Notes: generated by a model not told the origin, from the letters alone. Counted from the stretch's first letter, positions 45,114 through 54,993 are shown. The stretch: DNA of 64,000 nucleotides from Thiomonas delicata (GCF_900088825.1 NZ_LT592170.1:1104852-1168851); one strand, 5' to 3'. Made by a program: numbers and translations.

Positions 45114-47732
45114 ATGACGGTCCTACAAGAAATACTTGAATGGTCTCAAGGCCGTCCAGCGTGGCAACGCGACGCGCTGCGTCGGCTCGTACTCAATGGA
45201 GAACTCTTCGACGATGACATCCGCGCACTTACCGAGGTTTGCAAGAGTGCGCATGGCCTCGCTGAGGAGCAGGAAATCGCGCACTTCGCCAAGGAGCATG
45301 TGTCCGACACAACAGCGGGTGCTGCCCCTGTTTCTCTGGTATCAATCTTCCATCATCGCGGTGTGAATGCGCTGGCCGAGGACCAGACACTCAAGTTCGC
45401 ACCCGGTCTCACCGTGGTTTATGGTGATAACGGCGCAGGCAAGACGGGCTATATCCGAATCCTCAAGGGTGCCTGCCGGGCGCGGGGGCAAGAGAAAATC
45501 CTGGGCAATGTTGTCTCCGGCACAGCACCGCTCGCGCCGGTGGTTGCGATCAAGTACAAGATCGGAGCTGAGCCTGAACCACGGGAATGGACCGGAACCG
45601 GTGAGGATGAGTTCGTTTCGCGTGTGAGCGTATTCGATACACAGTGCGCTTCCGTCTACCTGACCGAAAAAACCGATGTTGCCTTCCGGCCCTTCGGCTT
45701 GGACCTGTTCGACAAGCTCGTGAAGGCGTGTAAGGCCGTTCGCGCAGAACTCGAAAGCGAACAGCGCGCTCTTGCGTCAAACGCTCTCACCGCTGTTCAG
45801 GCACAGGTCCCCGAAGGTACAGCAATTGCGAAGTTTCTAACGAACATTAGCTCCCTTACCAAGCTGGACGCCGTAGAGGCACTCGCGCGTCTCTCCCCGG
45901 AGGACGAGGCTCGGCTTGCGCTTCTGGAGAAGTCGCTGCTCGACTTGCAGGCCAATGATCCCGAAAAGCTGATCCGGCAACTCACCCTGCGCGCGGGTCG
46001 GGTTCAGACACTGGCCCGGCACCTCAAGGAGGTGGAAGCGGCGCTTTCGGTGGAGGCCGTGGCTGCCGTGTTCGATGCACGGACAGAAGGCCGCCGCAAG
46101 AGCGAGGAAGCAAAACGGCTGCGGGAGGCAACATTTCCCGAAGGGGTGCTGCCTGGAACCGGCACCGATCCCTGGATCGCGCTTTGGGAAGCGGCGCGTC
46201 AGTTCTCGCAGGAGTTAGCCTATCCAGACAAGGCATATCCGGTCGTAAAAGACGGCGCTCATTGCGTCCTGTGCCAACAGGATCTCGATCACGCAGCATC
46301 CCATAGGCTCAGCCAATTTGAAGCGTTCGTGGCTTCGACAACGGAACGTGAACTCCGGCAGATCAGGGAGAAGTTCGCACGTTTGCGAAAGGGCTTCACT
46401 GATCTCAGGACGACAACCGAAGCCGTTGACGAAGCGCTCAAGGAAATCCGCATCGAGCATGAGGCCGTTGCGGACGCAATAGCCGCAGCGCTTTCAGCCA
46501 ACGAGAACCGCCGTAGGACTGTCACCGCAGCCATCGCCGAAGACAAGGACCTGGCCCCCGAGTGTCCCGCCCTCGTGTCGGCCTCTCGTGACGCCGAGGC
46601 GCTGGCCGGGGAAATCGAGGCCCGGATCAAGACGCTGCGCACCAGCGCTACCGATGAAACCCGCAAGCGCATGACCACCGAAGTACAGGAGTTGCGTGCC
46701 CGTAAAATTCTGGCAGCACATCAACAGACTGTTCTTGATGATATCGAGCGTCGGAAGAAGTACGCCGCTTATGGGCTGTGCATTGACGAAACCAAGACAC
46801 AGGTGATTACGCAGAAGAGCACTGCTGTTACGAAGGCTGTCGTATCGCAGAAGCTCAAGCAGAGTTTTAAAGATGAACTGGTCAATCTGTCTTTCGGTCA
46901 CGTCGAGGTCGAGTTAAAGGAACTTGGCGGTGCGGACGGCGTTTTCTACCACAAGCTTGCTCTTACGCGCGCACCTGGCGTTGACTTGCCAAAAGTTGTG
47001 AGCGAGGGCGAGCAGCGCTGCCTATCCATCGCCGCATTCTTTGCGGAACTCAGCACTGCTGATGACCTCTCTGGCATCGTGTTCGATGATCCTGTGTCCT
47101 CGCTTGATTACCAATGGCGTCAGGGTGTGGCTCGGCGCTTGGTGTTGGAGGCCAACACCCGGCAGGTTATCGTTTTCACCCACGATGTCGTCTTCCTGCT
47201 GCTCCTAAAGCAATTCGCGGAAGAGCTGGGCGTCGATCAGTTTGACCAACACGTCCGGTTCCTTTCCAAGGGTGCAGGCGTGTGTGCGGAAGAGCTTCCG
47301 TGGGTTGCGCTGCCGGTCAAGAAAAAGATCGGCTACCTGAAAAGCGGCTGGCAAGCCGCCGACAAGCTTTCTCGTGACGGTCATCAGGACGCCTACGAGA
47401 AAGACGCCAAGTATCTTTACGGTTTGCTGCGGGAAGCATGGGAGCGCGCCCTCGAAGAAGTCCTATTGGGCGGCGTGGTCGAACGCTATAGGCCGAGTGT
47501 TCAGACACAACAAGTTTCTCAGATCGCCGACATCACTCCCGAGGACTGCAAGACCGTCGAGGCGGCTATGACGAAATGCTCGAAATGGCTGCCTGGCCAT
47601 GATCAAGCCGCGGCGGCTCGTGCGCCGGTACCCGGTCCGGCAGAACTCAAGGCCGACATCGAAGCTTTGGAAAACTGGGTAACGGCGATACGTAAGCGCC
47701 GCAAAAAACCCATTGAGACCGCATCCGCATGA
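45114..47732 (+). CDS. SMC/RloC-like AAA ATPase with zinc-hook motif
   Basis: The product has 872 residues. Walker A is GDNGAGKT (104-111). A coiled-coil region (about 205-580) is split by CVLC (384-387), a possible zinc hook as in Rad50/RloC. The ABC signature-like SEGEQ lies at 630-634, Walker B IVFDDPVSSLD at 655-665 and the H-loop FTHD at 688-691. The C-terminal 120 residues (YLYGLLREAWERALEEVLL... SKWLPGHD) could be an effector or binding domain; an RloC-like anticodon nuclease is conceivable but unproven. The next gene overlaps by four bases, so both products probably act together. Confidence 0.88.
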   Translation: MTVLQEILEWSQGRPAWQRDALRRLVLNGELFDDDIRALTEVCKSAHGLAEEQEIAHFAKEHVSDTTAGAAPVSLVSIFHHRGVNALAEDQTLKFAPGLTVVYGDNGAGKTGYIRILKGACRARGQEKILGNVVSGTAPLAPVVAIKYKIGAEPEPREWTGTGEDEFVSRVSVFDTQCASVYLTEKTDVAFRPFGLDLFDKLVKACKAVRAELESEQRALASNALTAVQAQVPEGTAIAKFLTNISSLTKLDAVEALARLSPEDEARLALLEKSLLDLQANDPEKLIRQLTLRAGRVQTLARHLKEVEAALSVEAVAAVFDARTEGRRKSEEAKRLREATFPEGVLPGTGTDPWIALWEAARQFSQELAYPDKAYPVVKDGAHCVLCQQDLDHAASHRLSQFEAFVASTTERELRQIREKFARLRKGFTDLRTTTEAVDEALKEIRIEHEAVADAIAAALSANENRRRTVTAAIAEDKDLAPECPALVSASRDAEALAGEIEARIKTLRTSATDETRKRMTTEVQELRARKILAAHQQTVLDDIERRKKYAAYGLCIDETKTQVITQKSTAVTKAVVSQKLKQSFKDELVNLSFGHVEVELKELGGADGVFYHKLALTRAPGVDLPKVVSEGEQRCLSIAAFFAELSTADDLSGIVFDDPVSSLDYQWRQGVARRLVLEANTRQVIVFTHDVVFLLLLKQFAEELGVDQFDQHVRFLSKGAGVCAEELPWVALPVKKKIGYLKSGWQAADKLSRDGHQDAYEKDAKYLYGLLREAWERALEEVLLGGVVERYRPSVQTQQVSQIADITPEDCKTVEAAMTKCSKWLPGHDQAAAARAPVPGPAELKADIEALENWVTAIRKRRKKPIETASA

Positions 47733-49732
47733 GCAACGTAAATATCAAACGCGCCGTCGAGAATATTCGAGCGAACACGACCGTCTACACGCCCGTTGTC
47801 GAGATGATCGTTAACGCCATTCAGGCAATTGACGAGGCTGGCCGCAAAGATGGGAAAGTCCAGGTCCGCACGCAACGGAACGCTCAGGTCGAGCTGGATG
47901 GAAGCTTACCGGAGGTCACAGGCTTCGACATCGAGGATAACGGTATCGGCTTTAATGACGCGCACCGCAACTCCTTCGACACGCTCTACACCGACCTCAA
48001 GATTGCCGAAGGCGGTAAGGGATTCGGCCGTTTCACTGGACTTAAATATTTCGAGGACCTGCACGTCAAGAGTATCTATCGCGATGGTGCCGTCCTTAAA
48101 GCACGCAGCTTCTCAATGGGCAAGGAACACGAGATTATCGTGCGCGAGAAGGTCACACCAAGCGACAAGCAGGACACTGGCACTGTGGTCACTCTGGCGC
48201 CTCTGAAGACGGGACGCGCCTTCGACAAGAAGCTTTCGACCATCGCCCGCAGCCTCGTGGAGCGGCTGCTGCCGTATTTCATCACGCAGGATTACGTCTG
48301 CCCCGACATTGTTCTTTCGGAGCAGGACGGGAGTAGCGCGATCCGCTTGAACGATTTCGTGAGCAACGAATTGTCTGCCGTCATCCGGGAGATCGGCATT
48401 GATCGCAAGACCTTCACGCTCAAGGCTTCCGATACGGAAGAGGAGTTCCTGGTCCGCGTGTTTAAACTCTACTCCCCGCGCAACCAGAAAAGCCGAATCA
48501 GCCTTGTCGCGCATAAGCGGGAAGTCTCAGGGTCTGCGATCCACAAATACATCCCAGAGTTCGTAGACGAGTTCTTAGAGAAAGATCGAAACGGTGAAGT
48601 AGACAGCACACGCAATTACATCATCAAAGCTTACGTATTCGGACCCTATCTCGACCGGAATGTTTCGCTGGAGCGAGGCGGGTTTGAGTTTCAAATGGAC
48701 AGCGACCTGATTCTCGGAATTGGGCAAACCCAGATTGAGCAGGACGCTGCCACGATCGCCCGTGAGGCGATGGGTGCAGATATCACGTTCCGGCAGGAAA
48801 AGAAGAAAGAGCGTGTGCAGTCCTACGTCGATGAAGAAGCGCCGTGGCACAAGGCCATCCTGGAAAAGATCGACCTGAGCGGGATGCCCTATAACCCAAG
48901 CAATGAAGAGATCGAAACGCGGTTGCAGAAGGAGAAGTTTGCGCAGGAGATCGCCATCAAGCGCGATGTAGCGAAGCTGATGGCCGAGACAAATTTCGAG
49001 AATGTGCAGGACAGCGTGATCGAGATCGTCAATAAAATCTCCGGCACCAGCAAGAATGATCTGATTCACTACATCGCATTACGCCGAAAAATCCTAGACA
49101 TCTTCGGCAAGAGCCTTGAAACAGATGAATCTGGAACGTATTCCTCCGAAGGTGTGGTCCACGACATCATCTTTCCACGCAAGGGTGACACCGATATCAC
49201 GTCCTTTCACGATCACAATCTCTGGATCGTAGACGAAAGGCTGAATTTCACCACCTACGTTTCCTCTGACCTCCCCCTCAACGGTGGGAATACTGATCGT
49301 CCTGACCTGTTGGTCTACAACAAGCGGGTACTGTTCCGAGGCGATAACGAAGCGAGCAACCCGATTACGATCTTCGAGTTCAAGAAGCCTCAGCGTGACG
49401 ACTTCGTGAACCCGTCCTCCCGAGAGGACCCGGTCCAGCAGATCGTGCGCTACGTGAACGACATCCGGGACGGCAAGTACAAGACACCCGAAGGCCGCAA
49501 GATACTTGTTGCTGAGAACACACCGTTCTACGGCTACATTGTGTGCGATCTGACGGCCAAGGTAGAAACCTGGCTTGAGCGCGAGAAGAACTTTACGCCC
49601 ATGCCCGACAGGCTCGGCTGGTTCCAGTGGATGGGCAACATCAATCTCTATGTTGAGGTCATAAGCTGGGACAAGGTGCTGAAAGACGCGAAGATGCGCA
49701 GTCAGATATTCTTTCAGAAACTTGGAATCTAG
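47729..49732 (+). CDS. GHKL (MORC-like) ATPase fused to PD-(D/E)xK nuclease
   Basis: The product has 667 residues, with an ATGA overlap to the ATPase gene. N-terminal GHKL boxes: E25-x3-N29 (EMIVNAIQA), DIEDNGIGF (67-75) and GGKGFGRFTGLKYF (95-108). A middle domain follows (about 200-470). The C-terminus holds a nuclease-like core: Asp526 in RPDLLVY, Glu550-x-Lys552 in FEFKKP, and a following QQIVRYV Gln. Prokaryotic MORC-type GHKL-nuclease proteins were predicted to belong to restriction systems. Cytosolic, no membrane helix. Together with the SMC-like partner it forms the core of the candidate system. Confidence 0.85.
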   Translation: MSNVNIKRAVENIRANTTVYTPVVEMIVNAIQAIDEAGRKDGKVQVRTQRNAQVELDGSLPEVTGFDIEDNGIGFNDAHRNSFDTLYTDLKIAEGGKGFGRFTGLKYFEDLHVKSIYRDGAVLKARSFSMGKEHEIIVREKVTPSDKQDTGTVVTLAPLKTGRAFDKKLSTIARSLVERLLPYFITQDYVCPDIVLSEQDGSSAIRLNDFVSNELSAVIREIGIDRKTFTLKASDTEEEFLVRVFKLYSPRNQKSRISLVAHKREVSGSAIHKYIPEFVDEFLEKDRNGEVDSTRNYIIKAYVFGPYLDRNVSLERGGFEFQMDSDLILGIGQTQIEQDAATIAREAMGADITFRQEKKKERVQSYVDEEAPWHKAILEKIDLSGMPYNPSNEEIETRLQKEKFAQEIAIKRDVAKLMAETNFENVQDSVIEIVNKISGTSKNDLIHYIALRRKILDIFGKSLETDESGTYSSEGVVHDIIFPRKGDTDITSFHDHNLWIVDERLNFTTYVSSDLPLNGGNTDRPDLLVYNKRVLFRGDNEASNPITIFEFKKPQRDDFVNPSSREDPVQQIVRYVNDIRDGKYKTPEGRKILVAENTPFYGYIVCDLTAKVETWLEREKNFTPMPDRLGWFQWMGNINLYVEVISWDKVLKDAKMRSQIFFQKLGI

Positions 49733-50252
49733 TGCGGCCGTCATGTGCGCGCTGAATTGCGCTGGCTCGATAAGTTCGAACGTGAGCCGGAAGAAGCATC
49801 ATCGTTCGGCATTTTTTTTGCGCCAGCAAGAATTCAGGGCAAATCGAATTGCTGGATCTGAACAGGTCGGGCATCCACGTCGCCGATTGCCTGAGCAACG
49901 CAAGACAGATAACAAGCAGTCCTGATCGTGGTATCTCTGCGTCCCGGCGTTCCGCCGTCGGGCTCGCGGGCTGCGCCCCGCGCTTCGTACCGAATCGCGG
50001 CCATCCGGCTTTGATCCCTGACGCCTCCGGCCCTTGAGGGCCTGCGCGCTCCGCTTGCCCATCCGTGCCTTCGTGGGAAGTGGGATGGGCGGTCTTGCTG
50101 TTTCCCTTCACCGTACCACGGCGTTCTCGCCGTCAAGGGCTGCGCGTGCCTGCACGCTTGCGGCCGCGGCCGTCTGCGACCCCTGACTGCTTGCGCTGCG
50201 CCGTGCTGGCGCCGGTTCCGGGCAATTCCGCCCGTGCAACCGGAGCACGATC

Positions 50253-50759
50253 ATGTCGCAACTTTCTCTCGCTATTGATTCCTCACTGCTGGTGCGTGAC
50301 GCGCAGGGGCGCTATCTGCCGGCTTCCACTGACCAGATACTGGCTGCCGCGCGCCAGGCCATCGACCATAAGATGCAGCGTGGAGCGTCTTTCACTGCAC
50401 CGGCAACGGTCAAGGACTACCTGCGCACCAAGCTGGCCGGCTTCGAGCACGAAGTGTTCGCAGTGCTGTTCCTCGACAGTCAGCATCGACTGATCGAATA
50501 CGTCGAAATGTTCCATGGCACGATCGACAGTGCATCAGTTCATCCGCGCGAAGTGGTCAAAGAGGCGCTGCGGTGCAATGCGGCGGCTGTGATTTTCTCG
50601 CACAACCATCCGAGCGGGAATCCCGAGCCGAGCCAGGCCGACAGGCAAATAACCCAGCGGCTCAAGGATGCGCTGGCACTGGTGGACGTGCGCACGCTGG
50701 ATCACATCGTTGTCGGCGGCGAGTCCACAGAGTCCTTCGCCGAACGGGGGCTGCTTTAA
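50253..50759 (+). CDS. radC: RadC/JAMM-domain protein (copy 2)
   Basis: The product has 168 residues, the same length as copy 1 and with an unchanged SHNHPSGNPEPSQAD metal motif. Most differences lie in the first 100 residues; the last 60 are nearly identical, so gene conversion may act on the 3' half. This copy sits in the usual Tn4371-like position ahead of DUF932 and is probably the resident one. Confidence 0.9.
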   Translation: MSQLSLAIDSSLLVRDAQGRYLPASTDQILAAARQAIDHKMQRGASFTAPATVKDYLRTKLAGFEHEVFAVLFLDSQHRLIEYVEMFHGTIDSASVHPREVVKEALRCNAAAVIFSHNHPSGNPEPSQADRQITQRLKDALALVDVRTLDHIVVGGESTESFAERGLL

Positions 50760-50763
50760 CCAA

Positions 50764-50784
50764 GGGGGCTTCGGCCCCTTTTTT
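50764..50784 (+). terminator. Rho-independent terminator after radC copy 2
   Basis: GGGGC-TTCG-GCCCC stem-loop followed by six T, directly after the stop. Confidence 0.85.
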
Positions 50785-51033
50785 GCTGCGACTGGTGTTG
50801 AGTCCTTCGGCTCTCACGGGCCTGCGCACTGCGCTTGCACTCCAGGGGAACGGCTTGCAGCCGATCCCCGCCGCGCGTGGCTTGGCGCCCCTGAAAAGCT
50901 GCCGAACAGGTTGCACCTGATCGGCCTTCGCGCCTGCGGCGCTGCGCGCTTCGCTTGCGCGGGGTCAGCGCCATCTGCGGCCGTTGCCACAACCGCCGTC
51001 TTCCCTCGCTCATCACCTCATCCGCGACTGTAG

Positions 51034-51290
51034 CCCGCGCCCGTGTGCCGTCAAGGCGCGCCGGGCCGTGTCCTCGCTGCGCTGCGGGCCGCACCAACCC
51101 GTCGCTTGTTTCCTTGACGGCACCCGTTCGCGCGCTCCTGACCGTCGCGGGCGATGAACTCAGGAAAGACGGTGGCAACGAGGCCGGCCCAGGTCTCCGC
51201 GCCGACCCCACCGGAAAGCCGAAAGGCGGGCTCCGAATCTAGGAATCCGGTGGGGTTTCAACAGCAAACCTTTTGTCAGGAGTAAGCACC
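51034..51290. repeat. Long-range inverted repeat downstream of DR2
   Basis: GTGCCGTCAAGG (51045-51056) and its exact complement (51112-51123) stand 55 bp apart. The 14-mer CGTCAAGGCGCGCC at 51049-51062 also occurs, inverted, at 44786-44799 just beyond DR1. No gene is seen before the DUF932 start. Confidence 0.6.
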
Positions 51291-52118
51291 ATGCAACTTG
51301 CATCCCGTTTCGCATCCCGTTCCCCGATGCTGCGCGCAGATCATCCGCTGTCGGATGAGCAAATCCAGCGCGTAGCCCCATCCATCTTTGCGGAAGCCCC
51401 GCACGAAAGCCGCTCCGAGCGATACAGCTACATCCCCACCGCCGCCGTGCTGGCCGAACTGCGCGGCGAAGGGTTCCAACCCTTCATGGTGTGCCAGACC
51501 CGCGTGCGCGATGAAGGCAAGCGCGAGCACACCAAGCACATGATCCGGCTGCGCCACGCCAGCCAGATTGCCGGCAGCGAAGCCAATGAAATCATCTTGC
51601 TCAATTCCCATGACGGAACGAGCAGTTATCAAATGTTGGCGGGCATGTTCCGCTTCGTGTGCAGCAATGGCCTTGTCTGCGGCGACACCGTGGCGGACGT
51701 GCGCGTGCCCCACAAAGGCGACGTGGCAGGCCATGTCATCGAGGGCGCTTATGAAGTCTTGCATGGCTTCGAGCGTGCGCAGGAATCCCGCGATGCCATG
51801 CAGGCCATCACGCTGGACAGCGGCGAGGCCGAAGTTTTCGCCCGCGCCGCGCTGGCCCTCAAGTACGACGACCCGGACAAGCCCGCACCCATCACCGAAA
51901 GCCAAGTGCTGGCCTCGCGCCGCTTCGACGACCGCCGACCCGACCTGTGGAGCGTGTTCAACCGCACGCAGGAGAACTTGACGCAAGGCGGACTGATGGG
52001 CCGCAGCGCCAACGGACGCCGCCAGCGCACGCGCCCCGTGCAGGGCATCGACCAGTCCGTGCGCCTGAACCGCGCCCTGTGGCTACTCGCCGATGGCATG
52101 CGCCAGTTGAAAGCCTGA
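51291..52118 (+). CDS. DUF932-domain (phage/plasmid-like) protein
   Basis: The product has 275 residues from ATG 51291 behind CAGGAG. SYIPTAAVLAELRGEGFQPFMVCQTRVRD and ILLNSHDGTSSYQMLAGMFRFVCSNGLVCGDTVADVRVPH are hallmarks of the DUF932 family found in ICEs and plasmids next to radC. Function unknown; an early antirestriction or establishment role is often supposed. It heads the rightward backbone with the ParB gene 80 bp on. Confidence 0.92.
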   Translation: MQLASRFASRSPMLRADHPLSDEQIQRVAPSIFAEAPHESRSERYSYIPTAAVLAELRGEGFQPFMVCQTRVRDEGKREHTKHMIRLRHASQIAGSEANEIILLNSHDGTSSYQMLAGMFRFVCSNGLVCGDTVADVRVPHKGDVAGHVIEGAYEVLHGFERAQESRDAMQAITLDSGEAEVFARAALALKYDDPDKPAPITESQVLASRRFDDRRPDLWSVFNRTQENLTQGGLMGRSANGRRQRTRPVQGIDQSVRLNRALWLLADGMRQLKA

Positions 52119-52198
52119 ACCCCACGCGGCAGGGGCAGGCAGCAGCCCTTGCCGCTTTCCTTCGTCGCTGCATCCCTTGACCGATAGGAGCTATCACT

Positions 52199-54223
52199 AT
52201 GAACGCCGTAACCCAAACCGAAACCCGTGCCATCCACACCGCCGCCACGCTGGAAGTGGCCGACCCCACCAAGAACCTGATTCTGGTGCCGCTGTCGCAG
52301 CTTCGCCCGTCCAAGCGCAACGTGCGCAAGACCAACCGCCGCCTTTCCATCCCGGAACTGGCCGCGAGTATTCAGCGCGTCGGCCTGCTGCAAAACCTTA
52401 TCGTCAGTCAGTCCGAGGATGACGAGCACTACGAAGTCGAAGCCGGAGACCGCCGCCTTGCGGCGCTGAAGCTGCTGGCAAAGAAGAAGCGCATTGCCAG
52501 TGACTTTGAAGTGCCTTGCCTGCTGGTGGCCGATAGCAGCGCCCGCACCGTGAGTCTTACCGAGAACGTGCAGCGCGAGGCCATGCACCCCGCCGACCAG
52601 TTCGAGGCATTCGCCGCGCTGGTCAAGGAAGGCCGCCCCATCGAGGACATTGCCGCCGATTTCAGCGTCACCCCGCTGGTGGTGCAGCGCCGCTTGAAGC
52701 TGGCGAACGTCTCGCCGCGCCTGATGGAGGACTATCGCGCCGATGCTGTGACGCTCGACCAGTTGATGGCCCTTGCCATCAACGACGACCACACCGCGCA
52801 GGAAACCGCGTTCTATGACGCACCGAACTGGCAGCGCAATCCATCCGCGCTGCGCGAGCGCCTGACCGAACGCGAAATCGACGCCACGCACCCGCTGGTG
52901 CGCTTCGTCGGGCTGGACGCCTACACGGCGGCAGGTGGCGGCACTCGCCGCGACCTGTTCGCAGACGATGACAGCGGCACTTATCTGGTCGATGCCCCGC
53001 TGCTGGAAAAGCTGGTGCGCGGAAAGCTGGATGCGCTGGCCGAGGACGTGCGCGCCGAGGGTTGGGCATGGGTGGAAGCTGTGCCGCACCTGAGCTACGC
53101 CGAACGGCAGGCGTTCCAGAACGCCCCGCGTCAGCAACGCGAACCGAACGCCCGCGAGGCCCGCCGCATCGCTTCGCTGCAAGCCCGCCTCGACAGGATT
53201 GACGCGGCGCTGGAAGACGCCTACGACGCCGAGGACGAAGACAAGGCCGAGGCGCTGGAACAGCAGCGCGAGCCGGTGGCCGCAGAACTGCAAGCCGTGC
53301 AGGACGCCTTGCAGGACTATGCCCCGGACGTGCGCGCCGTCGCCGGTGCCATCGTCACCATCGACCGCGACGGCGAAGCCGCGATTCATCGCGGGCTGCT
53401 GCGCGAGGCCGAGGCCAAGGCACTGCGCACACTGGAAAAGCTGCGCCAAGGCTTCACCGGCACGGAAGACGCGAACGACGATGAAGGCGAGGACACCGAA
53501 CCGCCGAAGGCCGCGAACCTGTCCGACCGGCTGGCGCAGCGTCTGAGTGCGCACCGCACCGCCGCGCTGCAAATCGAAGTGGCCCGGCATCCGCAGGTAG
53601 CACTGGCCACGCTGGTGCATGGCATGGTGCAGACCGTCTTGCAGGACAGCCACTACGGCCACACCCTGCCGCTTGGCGTGCGCCTCACCGTGAAAGACAG
53701 GCTGGACGCCTACGCGCCCGACTGGCCGGAATCGCCTGCCGCCGTCGCCTTGCGCGAACTGCAACAGGCATGGGGCGAGCGGCTACCGCAGGATGATGCC
53801 GACCTGTTCGCCACTCTGCTGGCACTGCCGCAGGACGAACTGGTGCGGCTGCTGGCCGTATGCGTCGCCGCCACCGTGGACGTGGTAACGCCACGCGCCA
53901 CGCAGCACCAGCCCGGCGCGGAACTGGCGCAGACGGTCGGACTGGACATGGCCGCATGGTGGAAACCGACCGCCGAAGGTTACTTCAACCATGTGTCCAA
54001 GGCCGTGATTCTGGAAGCCGTGCAGCAGTTCGCACCGTCGCACGTCACCCGGCTGTCCAAGCTCAAGAAGACCGACATTGCCAGCGAGGCCGAGCGGTTG
54101 GCCGAAGGCACAGGCTGGATGCCCGCCCTGTTCGTGGCAGAGTGCGGCACGGCGCAAGACACAGCGCCGCAGGAAGCTGACGCCGAGGCCAACACCGAAG
54201 CGGCGGAAACGCGGGCGGCATGA
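52199..54223 (+). CDS. Large ParB/RepB/Spo0J-family protein
   Basis: The product has 674 residues. The ParB domain (about 28-120) holds AASIQRVGLLQNLIVSQ, EVEAGDRRLAALKLL and SLTENVQREAMHPADQFEAF; the HTH follows (IEDIAADFSVTPLVVQRRLKLA). Residues 310-370 are a charged coiled coil. The remainder is specific to ICE ParB-like proteins of this size, some of which have nuclease activity. It is likely co-transcribed with DUF932 and ends at a strong terminator. Confidence 0.9.
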   Translation: MNAVTQTETRAIHTAATLEVADPTKNLILVPLSQLRPSKRNVRKTNRRLSIPELAASIQRVGLLQNLIVSQSEDDEHYEVEAGDRRLAALKLLAKKKRIASDFEVPCLLVADSSARTVSLTENVQREAMHPADQFEAFAALVKEGRPIEDIAADFSVTPLVVQRRLKLANVSPRLMEDYRADAVTLDQLMALAINDDHTAQETAFYDAPNWQRNPSALRERLTEREIDATHPLVRFVGLDAYTAAGGGTRRDLFADDDSGTYLVDAPLLEKLVRGKLDALAEDVRAEGWAWVEAVPHLSYAERQAFQNAPRQQREPNAREARRIASLQARLDRIDAALEDAYDAEDEDKAEALEQQREPVAAELQAVQDALQDYAPDVRAVAGAIVTIDRDGEAAIHRGLLREAEAKALRTLEKLRQGFTGTEDANDDEGEDTEPPKAANLSDRLAQRLSAHRTAALQIEVARHPQVALATLVHGMVQTVLQDSHYGHTLPLGVRLTVKDRLDAYAPDWPESPAAVALRELQQAWGERLPQDDADLFATLLALPQDELVRLLAVCVAATVDVVTPRATQHQPGAELAQTVGLDMAAWWKPTAEGYFNHVSKAVILEAVQQFAPSHVTRLSKLKKTDIASEAERLAEGTGWMPALFVAECGTAQDTAPQEADAEANTEAAETRAA

Positions 54224-54243
54224 GGTAGCCGCGTGAAGCATGG

Positions 54244-54273
54244 CCCCGGCGCAAACCGCGCCGGGGCTTTTTG
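54244..54273 (+). terminator. Rho-independent terminator after the large ParB gene
   Basis: Perfect 10-bp stem GCCCCGGCGC/GCGCCGGGGC with loop AAACC, then five T. Confidence 0.9.
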
Positions 54274-54993
54274 CTGCACTTCAAAATCCGGGCGCGGCAC
54301 ATCTGCCGCGCCCGGTCTCAACGGCCAAAGCAAAAACGCCACGTCGCCGCCTTGAATCAGGCGGCGACGTGGCGGCGCACAAATGCCTTGTGCGCGGTTC
54401 GGCAATCGGCGCCCGCAAGCGGGCCAGGTTTCCACAGCGCCCCGCCACGGTGGGCGGTGCGCGGGGCTACGCCTGACTTGGCTGCGCTGGGTTGTGCGAA
54501 AGCGTGCCGTCCTCGACGCTGACGGTGGGCTGTCCGGGCCGTCACGCCGGCCTGTTCACCGACATGCCCCACGGCCTTTGCCATGACGAATCCACAACAC
54601 GCCTCAAGCCGTCCACCACTGGATGCAGAGGACATTCCCGCCTGTCGCTGCGGGTCAGACCTTGCCGGCATCAGGGCGCGTGCCGGCGAAGCCTTCATGC
54701 GGAGCGCCGAGCCGGCCATCGCTCCATTCGGGTCAGTTCGGCCCGTTGCGTCCTTGGTTCGTTGTGAATCCTGGCAGGGGCACGGCTGCGCCTCGGGCTT
54801 CCTGGCTGCAACCGTCCGGCGCAAACAATTTCCCCTGCGCTGCGCGCATTCCTCGCGGGACAAATTCTTTGCGCCTCCCGGTCCTCCACGCTGTTGCGGC
54901 CGCTACGCGATGCAGCCCGCCCGTCCCCCGCCGACCGGATCACAACAAGGACGCGATGGGCGCGACCTTGGCAACCCGAAAGGAGCAAACATC
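54274..54993. other. Long noncoding stretch with a 15-bp perfect hairpin
   Basis: No gene is convincing in these 720 bp. CGCCACGTCGCCGCC (54337-54351) and its exact complement (54360-54374) are separated by 8 nt, with no T-run, so this is not a normal terminator. It could be a structured RNA, a protein site or an origin component. The ribosome site AAAGGAG for DUF736 ends the stretch. Confidence 0.5.

Larger units (their letters stand above)
49938..51033. repeat. Direct repeat DR2 carrying radC
   Basis: Second copy of the ~1-kb unit described at 43747-44780, same orientation. The 205 bp between the GHKL gene and this repeat hold no gene. It has the TGCGTCCCGGCG start once, the same leader, radC copy 2, and a tail with an extra segment (about 50805-50925) before the shared CGCCTGCGGCGCTGCGCGCT block. 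Confidence 0.85.

Noticed and set aside
51749-53764. 671-codon leftward open frame over the DUF932/ParB genes
   Set aside because: It spans two well-supported genes and their gap on the other strand and has no recognisable domain.
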